A stretch of 64,000 nt of DNA from Chrysophaeum taylorii (lineage: Eukaryota > Sar > Pelagophyceae > Pelagomonadales > Pelagomonadaceae). Shown piece after piece: positions 20,268-29,999 of the stretch; the first letter of the stretch is position 1; each line of letters opens with the position of its first letter. A program made the position numbers and the translations under genes. Where the stretch lies: the NCBI GenBank assembly GCA_029834535.1, contig JAQMWT010000181.1, positions 1-64,000 on the forward strand, given 5' to 3'. Under the pieces are notes generated by a model, which was not told the origin of the DNA, searched no databases, and saw only the letters and a list, made by a program, of their open reading frames with translations.

Positions 20268-21171
20268 AGGGCCGTGTGCCAGGAGGCCGTGCGAGGCGGA
20301 CTTTGACGCGCAGGATGCACTTGAGAGCGCGGTGGTCCGAGTCCACGAGGCTGCTGGTCAAACCCACATCAGCGAACCGGTGCACGTCGCGCCGCCGTGA
20401 GATCATGTGATCGAGCTGGTACGTTTTCCAGGAGCGCGGGTGCAGCCACGACGCGTAGGCGCGCTTGCGGAAGAACGTGCCGACCGACGCCAGACGCCGT
20501 GTTGCGAGGAACGTGTGGAGACGGCGGCCAGCGTTGTTGACGTAAGGCGCCCCGTAGGGCCCACAGGGGCCGTCGACGACGTACTTGGAGCGCACGCCGA
20601 GAGCCGCGTTCCCGTCCATCCCCAGGACGAGGATGTCGTCCGGCCGTCGCGCTTGAAGCGCAAGGTCAATGTCGTCGAAGAACGCGTCCCATTTTTCGTC
20701 AGGCGCGGTTCCGACTGGAGCGTAAGCGCTCATGACAAAGAGGCCGAGGTCTCGATCGTCATCGTCCTGGACATCGAGTCGCAGCGCAATAACTCGCGCA
20801 GATGCGCGGATAACGGTGCTGCCGCTCGCGTGCCACGCCTGTTGCGCCGCAGGGGACAGCACCACGGCCACACCCTGGCTGCCGCGGGAAGACTGCTCGG
20901 AGGCTGCCAAACCGGAACAAACAGCGACGTAGCCGTGTCGCTCGAGCGACTCGTTGCCGGTGAGCCACGTCTCCTGCAACGTGGCCGCGAAGATGTCCCG
21001 CCGCCGTAAAGATGCGAACAACTCTTCCTTATTCTCGTCGCGTCGCAGACCGCGAACGTTTTGGTCCACGAATAATCGACCCGTCCGTCGCTTTCTACCC
21101 AACCGAGCGAACCCCATCCCAGCGCAGACTTTCCGGGTGCTAACCGGCCAGCCCGGGAGGCGGGCAGGCAC
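20254..21171 (-). CDS. LINE apurinic/apyrimidinic-type endonuclease
   Basis: This 305-residue frame nicks target DNA to prime reverse transcription. APE/EEP-family motifs appear in order: FVDQNVRGLRRD at the N-terminus (N of the first motif), TLQETWLTG (catalytic Glu), VMSAYAPVG, LGMDGNAALG (the GDxN motif, with an inserted residue), ASWLHPRSWKTYQLDHM and VDSDHRALK (catalytic Asp-His). All active-site positions look intact. The frame ends just inside the start of the RT frame, so the two may once have been one ORF now split by a frameshift, or may be linked by reinitiation. The first Met lies inside a conserved 5' segment also present in the two short derivatives. Confidence 0.85.
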   Translation of the reverse strand: MPARLPGWPVSTRKVCAGMGFARLGRKRRTGRLFVDQNVRGLRRDENKEELFASLRRRDIFAATLQETWLTGNESLERHGYVAVCSGLAASEQSSRGSQGVAVVLSPAAQQAWHASGSTVIRASARVIALRLDVQDDDDRDLGLFVMSAYAPVGTAPDEKWDAFFDDIDLALQARRPDDILVLGMDGNAALGVRSKYVVDGPCGPYGAPYVNNAGRRLHTFLATRRLASVGTFFRKRAYASWLHPRSWKTYQLDHMISRRRDVHRFADVGLTSSLVDSDHRALKCILRVKVRLARPPGTRPFGAP

Positions 21172-21282
21172 CGTCTCACTCCGGGACGGCCGGGGCCGCC
21201 GCAGGGAGCAAGCGTATTAGGCGCCGTCCTCCATCGCAACCATAAGGTTAACGATCGCAAGGGTTAGGGTAGATTTGTTTTA

Positions 21283-21800
21283 GTTGTACATTAACATAAG
21301 TAGAGCAAAAATTGTGGACAAACTCAAGGGCGTTACAAAATTCGCTGGAGTTAGTACTACGACAAAAGTACACTAACGAAACTTTAGAAGTGAGACACTT
21401 AAAAACAATGATATGTCGAAAGGATCCCCATTCCGAGAGAACAGATACGTAACCACCGTCACATGCCCAGGCTTCACCAGGTTGAAAAATTTTTTCGAAT
21501 GATGGTTGCTTGGTAAGATGGTGTGGATGAGGGAAGCGTTTTTTATGAATCGTACAATCCACACAGAACTTACGGTAGGGTACGTCAGATGGGTGATGTC
21601 CCGGACTGGCAATAACCTGAACAGCTTTTATAGCTTGAGAATCACTAGAATGGTGGATGTTGTGAAAATTGGTAGCTCGCTGTTGTGCATCTCGAAATGC
21701 GAGGGTGCCCCTGGCATGAACTTTCTTATCGAAGGGCGCATGCTTCTCAAGGAGCTGTCTTGGTGTTATGATAAGAATTTGTCTTTCTTTCGTAGGAGAT
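21283..21800 (-). pseudogene. C1 integrase N-terminal part
   Basis: The zinc-binding domain reads NIHHSSDSQAI...YRKFCVDCTIHKKR (HHCC arrangement). The catalytic core starts at EAWACDGGYVSVLSEWG, giving the first Asp of D,D-35-E, and continues with HIIVFKCLTSKVSLVYFCRS. The core is cut by the LINE at 21270-21282 and resumes at 17770. It matches C2 at 51890-52350. Confidence 0.85.
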
Positions 21801-21849
21801 GATATATCTGCGGATGAGGTGTTGGAAAGGAAGACATGAGATACTGAAT

Positions 21850-23790
21850 CGAGATGAGAAGATGGGAGTTCGTGGTTAGAAGCAAGATTATCACTAAAAG
21901 AGATTTTTTTATTATATATGTATAACATTGTAATGGAACTCTGGTGTAATATTAAGGATGTATCTGTTGGGAATGTATTTGTGAAAAAGGTCGACCTATA
22001 GTTTTTGGTTAGAGAAGCATGATCAGGGTCAAAAGATGGTGATAGCGTTAATTTACGCAAGTCATAGACAAGCTGACACAAATGTTTATAAATTACATGA
22101 TGTGTTCCAGCCGGAATAGCATTAGCGATTATGTCACAGCACAGGTCCGGGGACAAAGACAAAAGAAAATTGATTTGGTACGCTGTTAAGTTATTGGCGC
22201 GTGCCAATTCACGAGTAGAGTAATGTCGAATGCGATCGAGTCGTGGATTGTACACGAGCATATTAGCAAATCCACGAATGGTAGGAGTGGGCGTGTATAT
22301 AGAATGAACTTTGGCACCCATCTTCCTACCGCTTGATGTAATAAAGCCCAGGTATCTGCTTTGGGACAGATGCATGTCACTTAAAGACAACATTTCATCG
22401 ACAAATTCGAGACGATTTTCCTAAGGGTAGAAGACAAAAGAATCGTGAAATACAGGAGAAGTATAGGGAACCAGTGCTTGTACTAGACGACGCGTGTCTT
22501 GATTTTCATTATTATTATGGTATGCTTGGCAAAGCCAAAGAAAACCAGTAACAAGATCGAGAGAAGCAGTCTTATCGATTCCGGCATCATGTGTTAGGAA
22601 GGTATAGGTTTCGCCAAAAGCATTTATATGTGCCTGGTATTTAGAAGAGGAGTTAGAAACTGTTATGTCTCCGCCCGTGTGTCTTCCACCGGTGATGTAA
22701 ATGATGGGGGAAGTAGAGGATTTATTTAAGAATAACCTGTGAGATGGTTGGTTAGATTCGATAGTTGTAATACGAAAGGACACAGGTAATGTGATAGATT
22801 TAGGGAATAAACGTCCCATAATACTATAGAGGAGCAGAAGAGCTTTGAGTTCAATAGGAGATCTCATACAAGCAAGTGGTTTTCTTGAATTAGTCAAGAA
22901 TCCCAGGCGAAAGTTAGAAATGCCCTCCATGTCATCTTGACTTGGATGTTCGACTGTTTTGTTAGAGTGCAAACGAAGAAACAACATGGTTAAGGTTTCA
23001 AGTTCAGTCACAGTTAGACGAACAGATCCTGTGCGACTGAAGATGTTTTAGGTTTTAGGTGTGGACACAAATGGTATGTCGGGAAAGACCTGCGTCCAAG
23101 GTTCGTCGACTATTAACTTGCGACTGATGGAACTAGCGTGATCTGCAATGTCCAGAAAGGAAGTAACTCGTTCGTTAGGCCAGGAAAGCAGATAAAGATG
23201 GCCGGTGTTATATTGCGTGCAACGAGGATCCATCTTTCCCTGGCTTGATAATCTCCACACAAATAGCATGGAAATCGGTCACATATATCCACCGTATAGT
23301 GCATCGTTGAGAAGATGAGGTTGGCAACTCGTATATGGTCTTCATACGATGCGGAATGTGGTGGTGTCATTTCCATGAAAAGAGCAAGCGGCTTTAAAAG
23401 TTCAAGTACACTTAGAGCACTTGGAAACAAGGAATCGTCCATATCACGCTCGAAGGTTGAAATGGATCTCCCATTGATTATGTTGCGATTTGTGCATGGG
23501 GATGTCAGTTCCACTATATCGGTGTAATATCGTGCACGTTCAGCGTCCGATGCTCGATGGAGATATGTCAGAAACTTGGGTAGGGATGGGAAAACTTCGA
23601 TGGAATTACCAAAAAGTCTTCGTAGCATGTGCGTGAGATTGTCGTCGCTCTCAACAAGAACTGTAACGTTGATGTTGATTTGCAAGTCATTAGAAGCGCA
23701 AGCCAAGAAGGCAGGAGTGGACATCCCAGAGCAAAGTAGAGTTACAGTAGGTGTGCGTGAGCTAGGAGACGTAGTTACTGTGTGAAGCAA
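21850..23790 (-). pseudogene. C1 cytosine-5 DNA methyltransferase-like domain
   Basis: This is the best preserved copy of the domain between protease and integrase. Motif I: TVTLLCSGMSTPAFLAC near 23740. Motif IV: VELTSPCTNRNIING near 23500, with the Pro-Cys nucleophile. Motif VI: LALFMEMTPPHS near 23370, with Glu. Motif VIII: LCGDYQARERWILVARN near 23250, with an exact QxRxR. The target-recognition region covers about 23200-22330 (YITGGRHTGGDITV). Motif IX: RHYSTRELARANN near 22220. Motif X: IIANAIPAGTHHVIY near 22120, matching GNAVPP. The key catalytic residues of the family are all present. The domain is interrupted a few times, so it is a fossil. Confidence 0.82.
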
Positions 23791-23923
23791 ACGTGTGGTA
23801 ACCTTGCGTCATACGGGAGGTGGGAAATGCTTGCGTATGTAAGGCAGCTGCGAGTGCATTGACTCCAATATGGTTTTGAGCCATGGGACGTAAATTACGC
23901 GTTCCATGAGGGTGGAATATAGC

Positions 23924-25027
23924 TTAAAGCATTTCGCGTTGTTCATTAAAAGCACTTAGTATGAACTGTAGTGAGCGAAGTTCCATTCTACGCGCCTTTG
24001 CTTGTTGTAGCGAATAAATTGGTAGAGTAGGCAACAGGTTATTCAGTCTAAACAAAGTAATCTTGACATTATCATCAATTTTACTCTGGATAGATGATTG
24101 TCCTTTAAATTCAACTCCATAAAGATGTATACCAAGTTTATCTTCTCCCCATTGAGTCATGCTGATGATGTGCAGATCGGGATCGTTATGGTCGTTTTGC
24201 TTGGGTAGGAAAAGCGCAACGTCTAGCTTTACATATCCCACATTTGGATGCTTCGGGAGAGCGGGGATGACCGTCTTTATAATCATAGCATGTGTGATAC
24301 TCTGCGTATCCGTAGCAGTCTGGATAGCAGGTGATAAGGACTCGGGTAGCTTTGCGATGTGGATAGGATCAGCGTAACGTTTAAAGTTAATTACATGTTG
24401 AGAAGCACATGTGTCAGCATATCCTGGCGTAGTCATTAGCGGCAAATTGTACTCGTTGTACAGTTTAAGCATTGTTGCATAACAGGCATGTGTTGAGCTT
24501 TGACCAAACACGTACTGTGTCATGAAACTTTGCGTTTGTTCGGAAGGCACAACGACGAGTGTAAAACCATTGTTTAATTTTGGTAGCAACACAGGGGGAT
24601 CTGTGCCATCTTCATTATCTTCATTGGGTAGATTATTTGGGAGCTCGGAGTGCGAGGAAGTTTCCCGAGCTTGACGACGAACGATAGCATTCTGAGCTTT
24701 AGCGTTTATGTGCTGCAATAGCGGCTGAGGGATGTTATCGATTTCATCATCTTTAATGGACAGAAAAGTGTGAAACATTTTCTCTGTTTCAGCGGTCCCC
24801 CTCTGCTCCGCATCACTGGGGGACGCTTCAGGAGCAGATGTTTCAGCTTGATGCTTTTCTTCTAAAACATGAGATTCCTTATCGGCTTCTAAGAGGCTCA
24901 CTATGGTATTGGACATAGTATCAACTCGAGATAAGTAGAGATGAACTTGGGTGGCTTCATCAGGATCTAAAGACTGTGTCGAAGCTTGAGAAGCGGTTGT
25001 CCAGAGGGTACTCAGTAAGCTTTTCAT
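23924..25027 (-). pseudogene. C1 gag-protease linker and aspartic protease
   Basis: A linker carries the S-D-A-E-Q-R-G-T-A block with a purine tract (24796-24804). The protease follows, with the active-site strand PGYADTCASQHVINF (DTCA in place of DTGA) near 24430, then TATDTQSITHAMI, HPNVGYVKLDVALF and SMTQWGEDKLGIHLYG. It aligns with the CopA protease block by block and would process the polyprotein. The C3 copy (61100-62160) is nearly the same. Confidence 0.8.
24796..24804 (-). other. Internal AGAGGGGGA tract (C1, gag-protease linker)
   Basis: A purine run in D-A-E-Q-R-G-T-A. C3 has the same bases at 61167-61175. Confidence 0.5.
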
Positions 25028-26472
25028 TTCCCCTGTACCATTTTAGAGTCGGTAGAGGGGTTGGGATTCGCTTCCTGTAATTTACCAAACAGGTGGCGAA
25101 GACGATCAACTTGATAAGTAGCCCGGTCCATAAGAGACATATTAGAGCGTGCATTACGGTTAGAGGAGTGTGAGTAGACAGGACGATCGAAACTGGTACC
25201 TTTGACGTTATAATTTGAAGGTGGACGATAGTACGACGTGTCACGAGGTGAAATTGTCGATGCTTTATCTTTTGCATTACGGAGCTTACGAGCGTTGAAG
25301 CCAGACTGTCCAGCCACAGTAGCTAACAACGAGTAAGCATTGTTTAGAGAGTCGTGGGATTGATGAATAGTATCCATCAATAATACCTTAGGTGGCTTGG
25401 TAGCGGTAGTACCAGGGATGTAAGGGATCCATGAAGCGGGTTTATCCAAGCGTCGGTTAGAGGAAAACTTTGTTTCATTATATATCTTTAACAGGAACTC
25501 CAATAACGGACGAACGTCGTTAGGATCAACTAGCTTCAACAATTCAGGATCGTGAGTCGAGTTGTTCCCAGAGCGTGTCTCGTAGAGTTTACACCATTCC
25601 AATAAAGACTGAGAATCGCGCTCGTGATCCGAGGGATTAGCATATAGACGATAGATCTCCTCGTGAGCTTTGAGAGTGATTATGGAATCATTAAATTGGA
25701 TTGATGCTTCATCATTATTTAATTGCTTTGCCTGAGATTGGAAAGCAAGGAGTTGTTCGACGAGTACATGGGCATACCAATTAACATTTAAAGACATTCG
25801 ATTAAACTGAGATTTAAGCTCAGTAACATCTGTACAAGACACTGTCTCATAGTAGTCGTAAGCTAAAAGCATTACTGCACGTAGTTTATTTGGATATCCA
25901 GTAAGTGCATATATCTTCTTTAATTGAGGCCACATAGCGAGTGCGGGTTTTTCTTGTGATTCCAGATTAAAGAATGTGTACAAGAAACCAGCATACGTTT
26001 CGCAGTGTTTGATCCAGTCGGCATTAGAGAGACCTGTAAAGGATATGTTAGTTAGAGATGAATCATACACAATTGATTTAGGGAATCGGATATCTAATAA
26101 AGTGAGGACACGTTTAACATCCTCATTTAATTCGGGACGAACGAGATTGTATGATTCTTGGTAGTAAAGTCGTTCGAGATTATTACGGACATCAACTGTT
26201 AGTTGATGTGATGAATTGACGTGCCAAGTTTTAAGATGATCAGGCAAGGCATCTTCATCAGGTAAGTGTAAATCATTTACTTGTTCAGCTTTCCATTGAG
26301 CGAATATGATATCAACTTCTTGTTCAAGAAGTTGGTTATACTCCGGAGCATTCTGGGTGTAAGCTTCATACGAATCGAAGCAGAATAACGCGTCCACGTA
26401 TGGACTTGTCATATGCCTGCGAAGCACCTCAATTTGTAAGCTCACCTTGGTTGAGTTGTCTTGGAAACGCAA
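25024..26472 (-). CDS. C1 Gag
   Basis: An open frame of 482 residues encodes the particle-forming Gag. It is mostly helical, begins around RRHMTSPYVDALFCFDSYEAY, contains LPDHLKTWHVNSSHQLTVDVR and DKPASWIPYIPGTTATKPPK, and ends with a Ser/Asn-rich basic stretch (TISPRDTSYYRPPSNYNVKG) and the helix MDRATYQVDRLRHLFGKLQ. No CCHC knuckle is seen. The true start may lie slightly upstream. The C3 Gag is about 95% alike by eye. It is part of a fossil element. Confidence 0.78.
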   Translation of the reverse strand: MRFQDNSTKVSLQIEVLRRHMTSPYVDALFCFDSYEAYTQNAPEYNQLLEQEVDIIFAQWKAEQVNDLHLPDEDALPDHLKTWHVNSSHQLTVDVRNNLERLYYQESYNLVRPELNEDVKRVLTLLDIRFPKSIVYDSSLTNISFTGLSNADWIKHCETYAGFLYTFFNLESQEKPALAMWPQLKKIYALTGYPNKLRAVMLLAYDYYETVSCTDVTELKSQFNRMSLNVNWYAHVLVEQLLAFQSQAKQLNNDEASIQFNDSIITLKAHEEIYRLYANPSDHERDSQSLLEWCKLYETRSGNNSTHDPELLKLVDPNDVRPLLEFLLKIYNETKFSSNRRLDKPASWIPYIPGTTATKPPKVLLMDTIHQSHDSLNNAYSLLATVAGQSGFNARKLRNAKDKASTISPRDTSYYRPPSNYNVKGTSFDRPVYSHSSNRNARSNMSLMDRATYQVDRLRHLFGKLQEANPNPSTDSKMVQGK

Positions 26473-27022
26473 TCCTGCGTTGATTTTATCAACGAGGTTT
26501 TGTTCTTGTTTGTAGATATCCGTAGTGGATATTGGTTATTGTTTTGACATGGTTGTTACCTATTAAAGAATAGGTTATAGGATTGATATACAGATTCGAC
26601 ACATAAGAATGAAGGGTTTCTCGAGTGCGGGTCATATGTACAGTACGCTATTTTAAGAGTGGACTTTTTTACAACACCAAACAAATCAACATGCTATTTA
26701 AAAACAGGATGACTTGGGACTGAAGAATGGATTAATTCTCGAGCAGTCAGTCTTTTGTTGGGGAATAGGAGGAAAAAAACCGTACAAGTTTCCGCGGCTT
26801 GTGTAGGAAAATTTTTAATTTTATTGGCTATGCGAGTGCATATGACCAGTGACCGACCCAACTCGGTCACAAACCAAATTAACTGGTGGGCACATACCGT
26901 CACACAACAAATATGTACAGTAGACCACCGTCAAACACATTTTCGCATTGTACTCGTGATCAGGCGCAAATTGATCACTCCATTTATACGTACAACACAG
27001 TTGGGCTGACACACCTACGCAT
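26473..27022 (-). other. C1 untranslated leader
   Basis: About 550 bases between the primer-binding site and gag. It is AT-rich and similar to the C3 leader (58942-59556). No other gene is seen in it. Confidence 0.6.
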
Positions 27023-27036
27023 CTGGGCCCATAACC
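27023..27036 (-). promoter_or_regulatory. C1 primer-binding site (initiator tRNA-Met anticodon arm)
   Basis: On the minus strand GGTTATGGGCCCAG directly follows the 5' LTR. It is complementary to the anticodon stem-loop of eukaryotic initiator tRNA-Met (CTGGGCCCATAACC), the half-tRNA priming known for Drosophila copia and Ty5. Confidence 0.85.
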
Positions 27037-27433
27037 TGGAGAGATTTGACCCTCTCCGGGTACATGGTAGATACTGCGTGCAGTCTTAGGCGTGTACAGA
27101 CCATTCCGCTCGTCACATGCTACTACACAAGGTAGGGATTTAAGCCCTAACTCCTTAAGGACATTAGGTCCCATAGAAGCGTTTACACTGACAACGAGGA
27201 ACGAAGCCTCTGTTAATTACACAGAACACCCCGTACCTGACGGTACGCACCTGGAGGCCTACTCCATATCGGAAAAGAGCTTCAGACTGGGTTCTTCATA
27301 GTCATGAAAATATATAATTGCGGAAGGGGTAAGGAAGGAAAGAGTGAAAGCCGTATTACGGAGAGAAAACCCTCTTGTAGAGATAGGTGCGAAATGTTCC
27401 AGTGTCGCACACATAATAGTGTGGCTCTCTGGA
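27037..27433 (-). repeat. C1 5' LTR (397 bp)
   Basis: On the minus strand it runs from TCCAGAGAGCC to CTCTCCA, with the target duplication TTTCT outside and the primer site inside. Confidence 0.9.
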
Positions 27434-27438
27434 TTTCT

Positions 27439-28280
27439 TACAAACTCCTCATCTACGTTGAATATCCACCTTCTTGCTGGTGCACGCCATTCCGAAGGCA
27501 GCCTACTTGTTGAAAACAAGATCAGCAAATACCAAGCTTCCATTGACGCATTCGGATCCACCTACACCCTCACTGCCGGCGATAGTCCCGCTGACAAGAC
27601 ACTTCATCTTGATTCCTTCCAAGGATATTTTTGGCTCGTGCAAGCTTATCCCCCAGTCGACACAGCTCACGGCACCCTCCCTGCCATCCGCAATCTGCTA
27701 CAACAGTGCGCCCTTGTCATGCCCAACTGTGTTACTTATGATCAATCTTCCGACCGGCACTCTTTCAAAGACAAGTACTTCTCATTGGAAGACCATCACC
27801 TTTCTCACAGTCGGTATATTGGCTACTTACGCGGCAGCGACCGCAAGCTTGGATCCAAATTCCATTATATGCTTGCCCCTCTGCCCACCATACGTTGATA
27901 CGCCAGCGTGATCTTGCTGGATCCACGCAACGGGGAACTCGCTACCCAGCTCGCTCTGAGCTTATTAAAGCCAGGAGCCATACTCGCCCTCAGGCAACCT
28001 TCTTACTCTCACCGAAGAAGGACCTGTGCTGTGATCTTCTCAGCAATGCCTTGCCTGCAGGCAGTTACCATACTCTCTATACGCATATATGCCGCATGGT
28101 TGTCGATATGAAGACTCCCATGTTGGATCCCTCCTTTCAACATGATCTTGCCACGTTGAAGAAAGAAAGAAGACCTATGTGTCTACCTTCTTCACTCAGG
28201 AGCTGGCTCTCTCCAGTCACAGCTCAGACACTATCTCCCAGGCTGATGCATTCATGAGCTACATCTCCAACCGCAGCTGG
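27439..28280 (+). pseudogene. A3 DNA methyltransferase-like domain, last part
   Basis: The target-recognition region resumes after C1 (NIHLLAGARHSEGSLLV, KYQASIDAFGSTYTL, LHLDSFQGYFWLVQAY). SHSRYIGYLRGSDRKLGSK and the LAPLPTIR block lead to motif IX near 27940 and to motif X, LLSNALPAGSYHTLY, near 28040. The T-E-M-S-L-N-Y site at 28281-28301 ends the domain. The TSD at 27434-27438 and the intact A2 sequence prove continuity with 11672. Confidence 0.75.
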
Positions 28281-28301
28281 ACCGAAATGTCGCTAAACTA
28301 C
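28281..28301 (+). other. S-L-N-Y site 7 (A3, methyltransferase / integrase border)
   Basis: T-E-M-S-L-N-Y-R-S-S. Confidence 0.75.
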
Positions 28302-28399
28302 CGCTCCTCAGGAACTGCACCTGGAGAAGCACTTTCTACAGCCACAACTGCTACTGATGTTGACTCCAACGACGACACCACCGCTCCCTCATTAGATGC

Positions 28400-28521
28400 T
28401 AAAGATAGGAAATTCTATTTAGGGCTAGTACCCCCTATCCTAGGGTTAGCACCTTCACATCTCACACTAAAAAAATCAGAAAACATCGCTGTGTTATCAA
28501 CACCGTGCTGTCCTCGTTGTT
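28400..28521 (+). repeat. CopB 5' LTR remnant
   Basis: TAAAGATAGGAAATTC... to ...CTCGTTGTTAA matches the 3' LTR pieces at 36455-36504 and 41526-41613. The 3' copy extends some 70 bases further, to 41683. Confidence 0.65.
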
Positions 28522-29610
28522 AAAGGTTTCTCCCGTCTTGCTAATTGTCTTCGTACCCCGAACGACTCTCAGCTCCTCGACGAAGATAAGGCTGCGATTC
28601 ACCATCTGCTCAAGCTTATTGCACGCATCACAACGCACCACAGTTATATCGACGTTTGAACGCAGCTTCTGGGCTCACCTCAAGCCCCACCACTCCCTCA
28701 ACTTCAAGCCTCTCCGCTTTGTCACCGACGTCGGTCGTCTGCAGACCAAAGACAAAGACAATCCGCGCCTCCGTTCACGCCGCCTTGGTTTCCACCTCAC
28801 CGAAGTTGACGATGACGCTTCTCCTCCCGAAGACGAGAAACCCCCTGATCCAGACGACGCATCTCCGGACGACGCCGACCTTGTCGACGCCTTTATCACT
28901 GACGTCTCGACCCAGACGATGACAACGCACGCATCCAACACCTCCACGCTTATCGCAAGAAACAACTCACTCGCCACCCTAAGAAAAACAAAAAGCCCCT
29001 GAATCCTCGTTCACCGTCATACTACGACATCAATGACTGTCCCAAGCCCAAGACCACCCCGGTCACACCCACCAAACATAAGCCAAATCCCCGTGTTCCT
29101 CCTGTCACCCCTGACAAAGCGAATACCCGCACCTCCGCAAGGTCACATTTCCCACACAAACGCACCCTCCCAAGCCACCCACTCCTGACCAACGGTTCGA
29201 AGTCCCACTACGTGATGTTCGCCGTAAACCCCAGACCATCCGTAACCTCGGTCAAGCTGCCCGGCAACACACCTCCAACTCTGACCGCATGACCAAGCTC
29301 ATCAGCCTCATCACCGCCATCTCTGACGAGATTCTCCTATCTGAGGCTGATACTGATGCCGCCGACTTCCTTCAGCTCCTCTCCTCCGACCAACCGCGGG
29401 ATGATCAAGCTGATGAGGGCGCAATCGACGATGGCTTGTCATATGATAACCAAGGTCTACTCGGTTTATATGATGACCAAGGTCACTTTGGCTTATACGA
29501 CGATGACCAAGTTCCCGAGATCGAAGATCAAGAAGACTCAATCGAAGAATACGTACAACGCCACCAAGACTACATACTTGCACTTCATCAGAGCCGGCTT
29601 GTTCGCTAGC
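28522..29610 (+). pseudogene. CopB gag region
   Basis: Decayed coding sequence between the LTR remnant and the protease. It is rich in Pro, Lys and Arg (KKNKKPLNPRSPSYYDIN, KHKPNPRVPPVTPDKANTR) and then acidic (DDQVPEIEDQEDSIEEYVQ). It is placed as gag by position and composition only, since no homology to the CopA or CopC gag is visible by eye. Confidence 0.5.
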
Positions 29611-29649
29611 GGTTGCCGACGACGCCTGTGCCGCCAACCAAACAACTTA

Positions 29650-29945
29650 AATCAGGCACCCAGCCTGGCGATGACAAAATTGCCCACATCATCGACAATT
29701 TCCAACACAGTCGCAGATTTCTTATGCGCAGCGTACACCGCAGGAAATCCTTCTAAAAATACGAACTCCCTGCACGGATGCAACGGCCCCGGCACCGAAT
29801 TTTCTTTGCTCGACGGCGGTGCTTCCTTTTGTTTACTCGCACCACAACAAATTTTGTTCAAGAATCCATACGCAGGATTCCCGAGCATACCATCCGCATG
29901 GGAAGAGGCACTCTCACCAGCAACTTCATTGGTATAAAGCCACCA
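29650..29945 (+). pseudogene. CopB aspartic protease region
   Basis: The frame contains TEFSLLDGGASFCLLAPQQ, a retropepsin-type active-site strand (D-G-G-A in place of D-S/T-G-A). It lies between the acidic gag end and the methyltransferase-like domain, as in CopA and CopC. It is partly decayed. Confidence 0.55.
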
Positions 29946-29999
29946 TATCTGCAAGCTGCAGGTCTCTCATCACACGACATCAAAGGCTCTACTGGCTAC

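Larger units (their letters stand above)
17784..21269 (-). mobile_element. LINE (APE-type non-LTR retrotransposon), near full length
   Basis: This 3486 bp insert is bounded by the 13 bp duplication TAGATTTGTTTTA (17771-17783 and 21270-21282) in the C1 integrase. On the minus strand it has a short 5' region, an apurinic-type endonuclease frame, a reverse transcriptase frame, and a (GTTA)n-type 3' tail instead of poly(A). The two frames overlap by 14 bp. The RT C-terminus (HGAESW, LRWAGHVARMPFSRLPRK) is of the kind seen in RTE/CR1/L2-like elements; the exact clade needs a tree. It is younger than C1. Confidence 0.93.
11673..27433 (-). mobile_element. CopC copy C1, Copia element with both LTRs
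   Basis: This is a minus-strand Copia element of about 12.3 kb once the LINE insert is discounted. The order from 27433 down is 5' LTR, tRNA primer site, leader, gag, protease, methyltransferase-like domain, integrase (split by the LINE), RT-RNase H, ORF3, polypurine tract and 3' LTR. It is flanked by the 5 bp duplication TTTCT (11668-11672 and 27434-27438). By eye the two LTRs differ at about 15-20 of 396 positions, which suggests a moderately old insertion, younger than A3. It is broken at roughly six to ten places besides the LINE, yet it is the best preserved element here. Confidence 0.92.

Noticed and set aside
22421-23200. Reading the GGRHTGGDITV region as a TET/JBP-like 2-oxoglutarate dioxygenase
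   Set aside because: The His/Asp pattern is not kept in CopA, and the region lies between motifs VIII and IX, where the methyltransferase target-recognition domain belongs.
27023-27036. tRNA gene near the initiator-Met match
   Set aside because: Only 14 bases match and no cloverleaf surrounds them; the position right after the LTR makes it a primer site.
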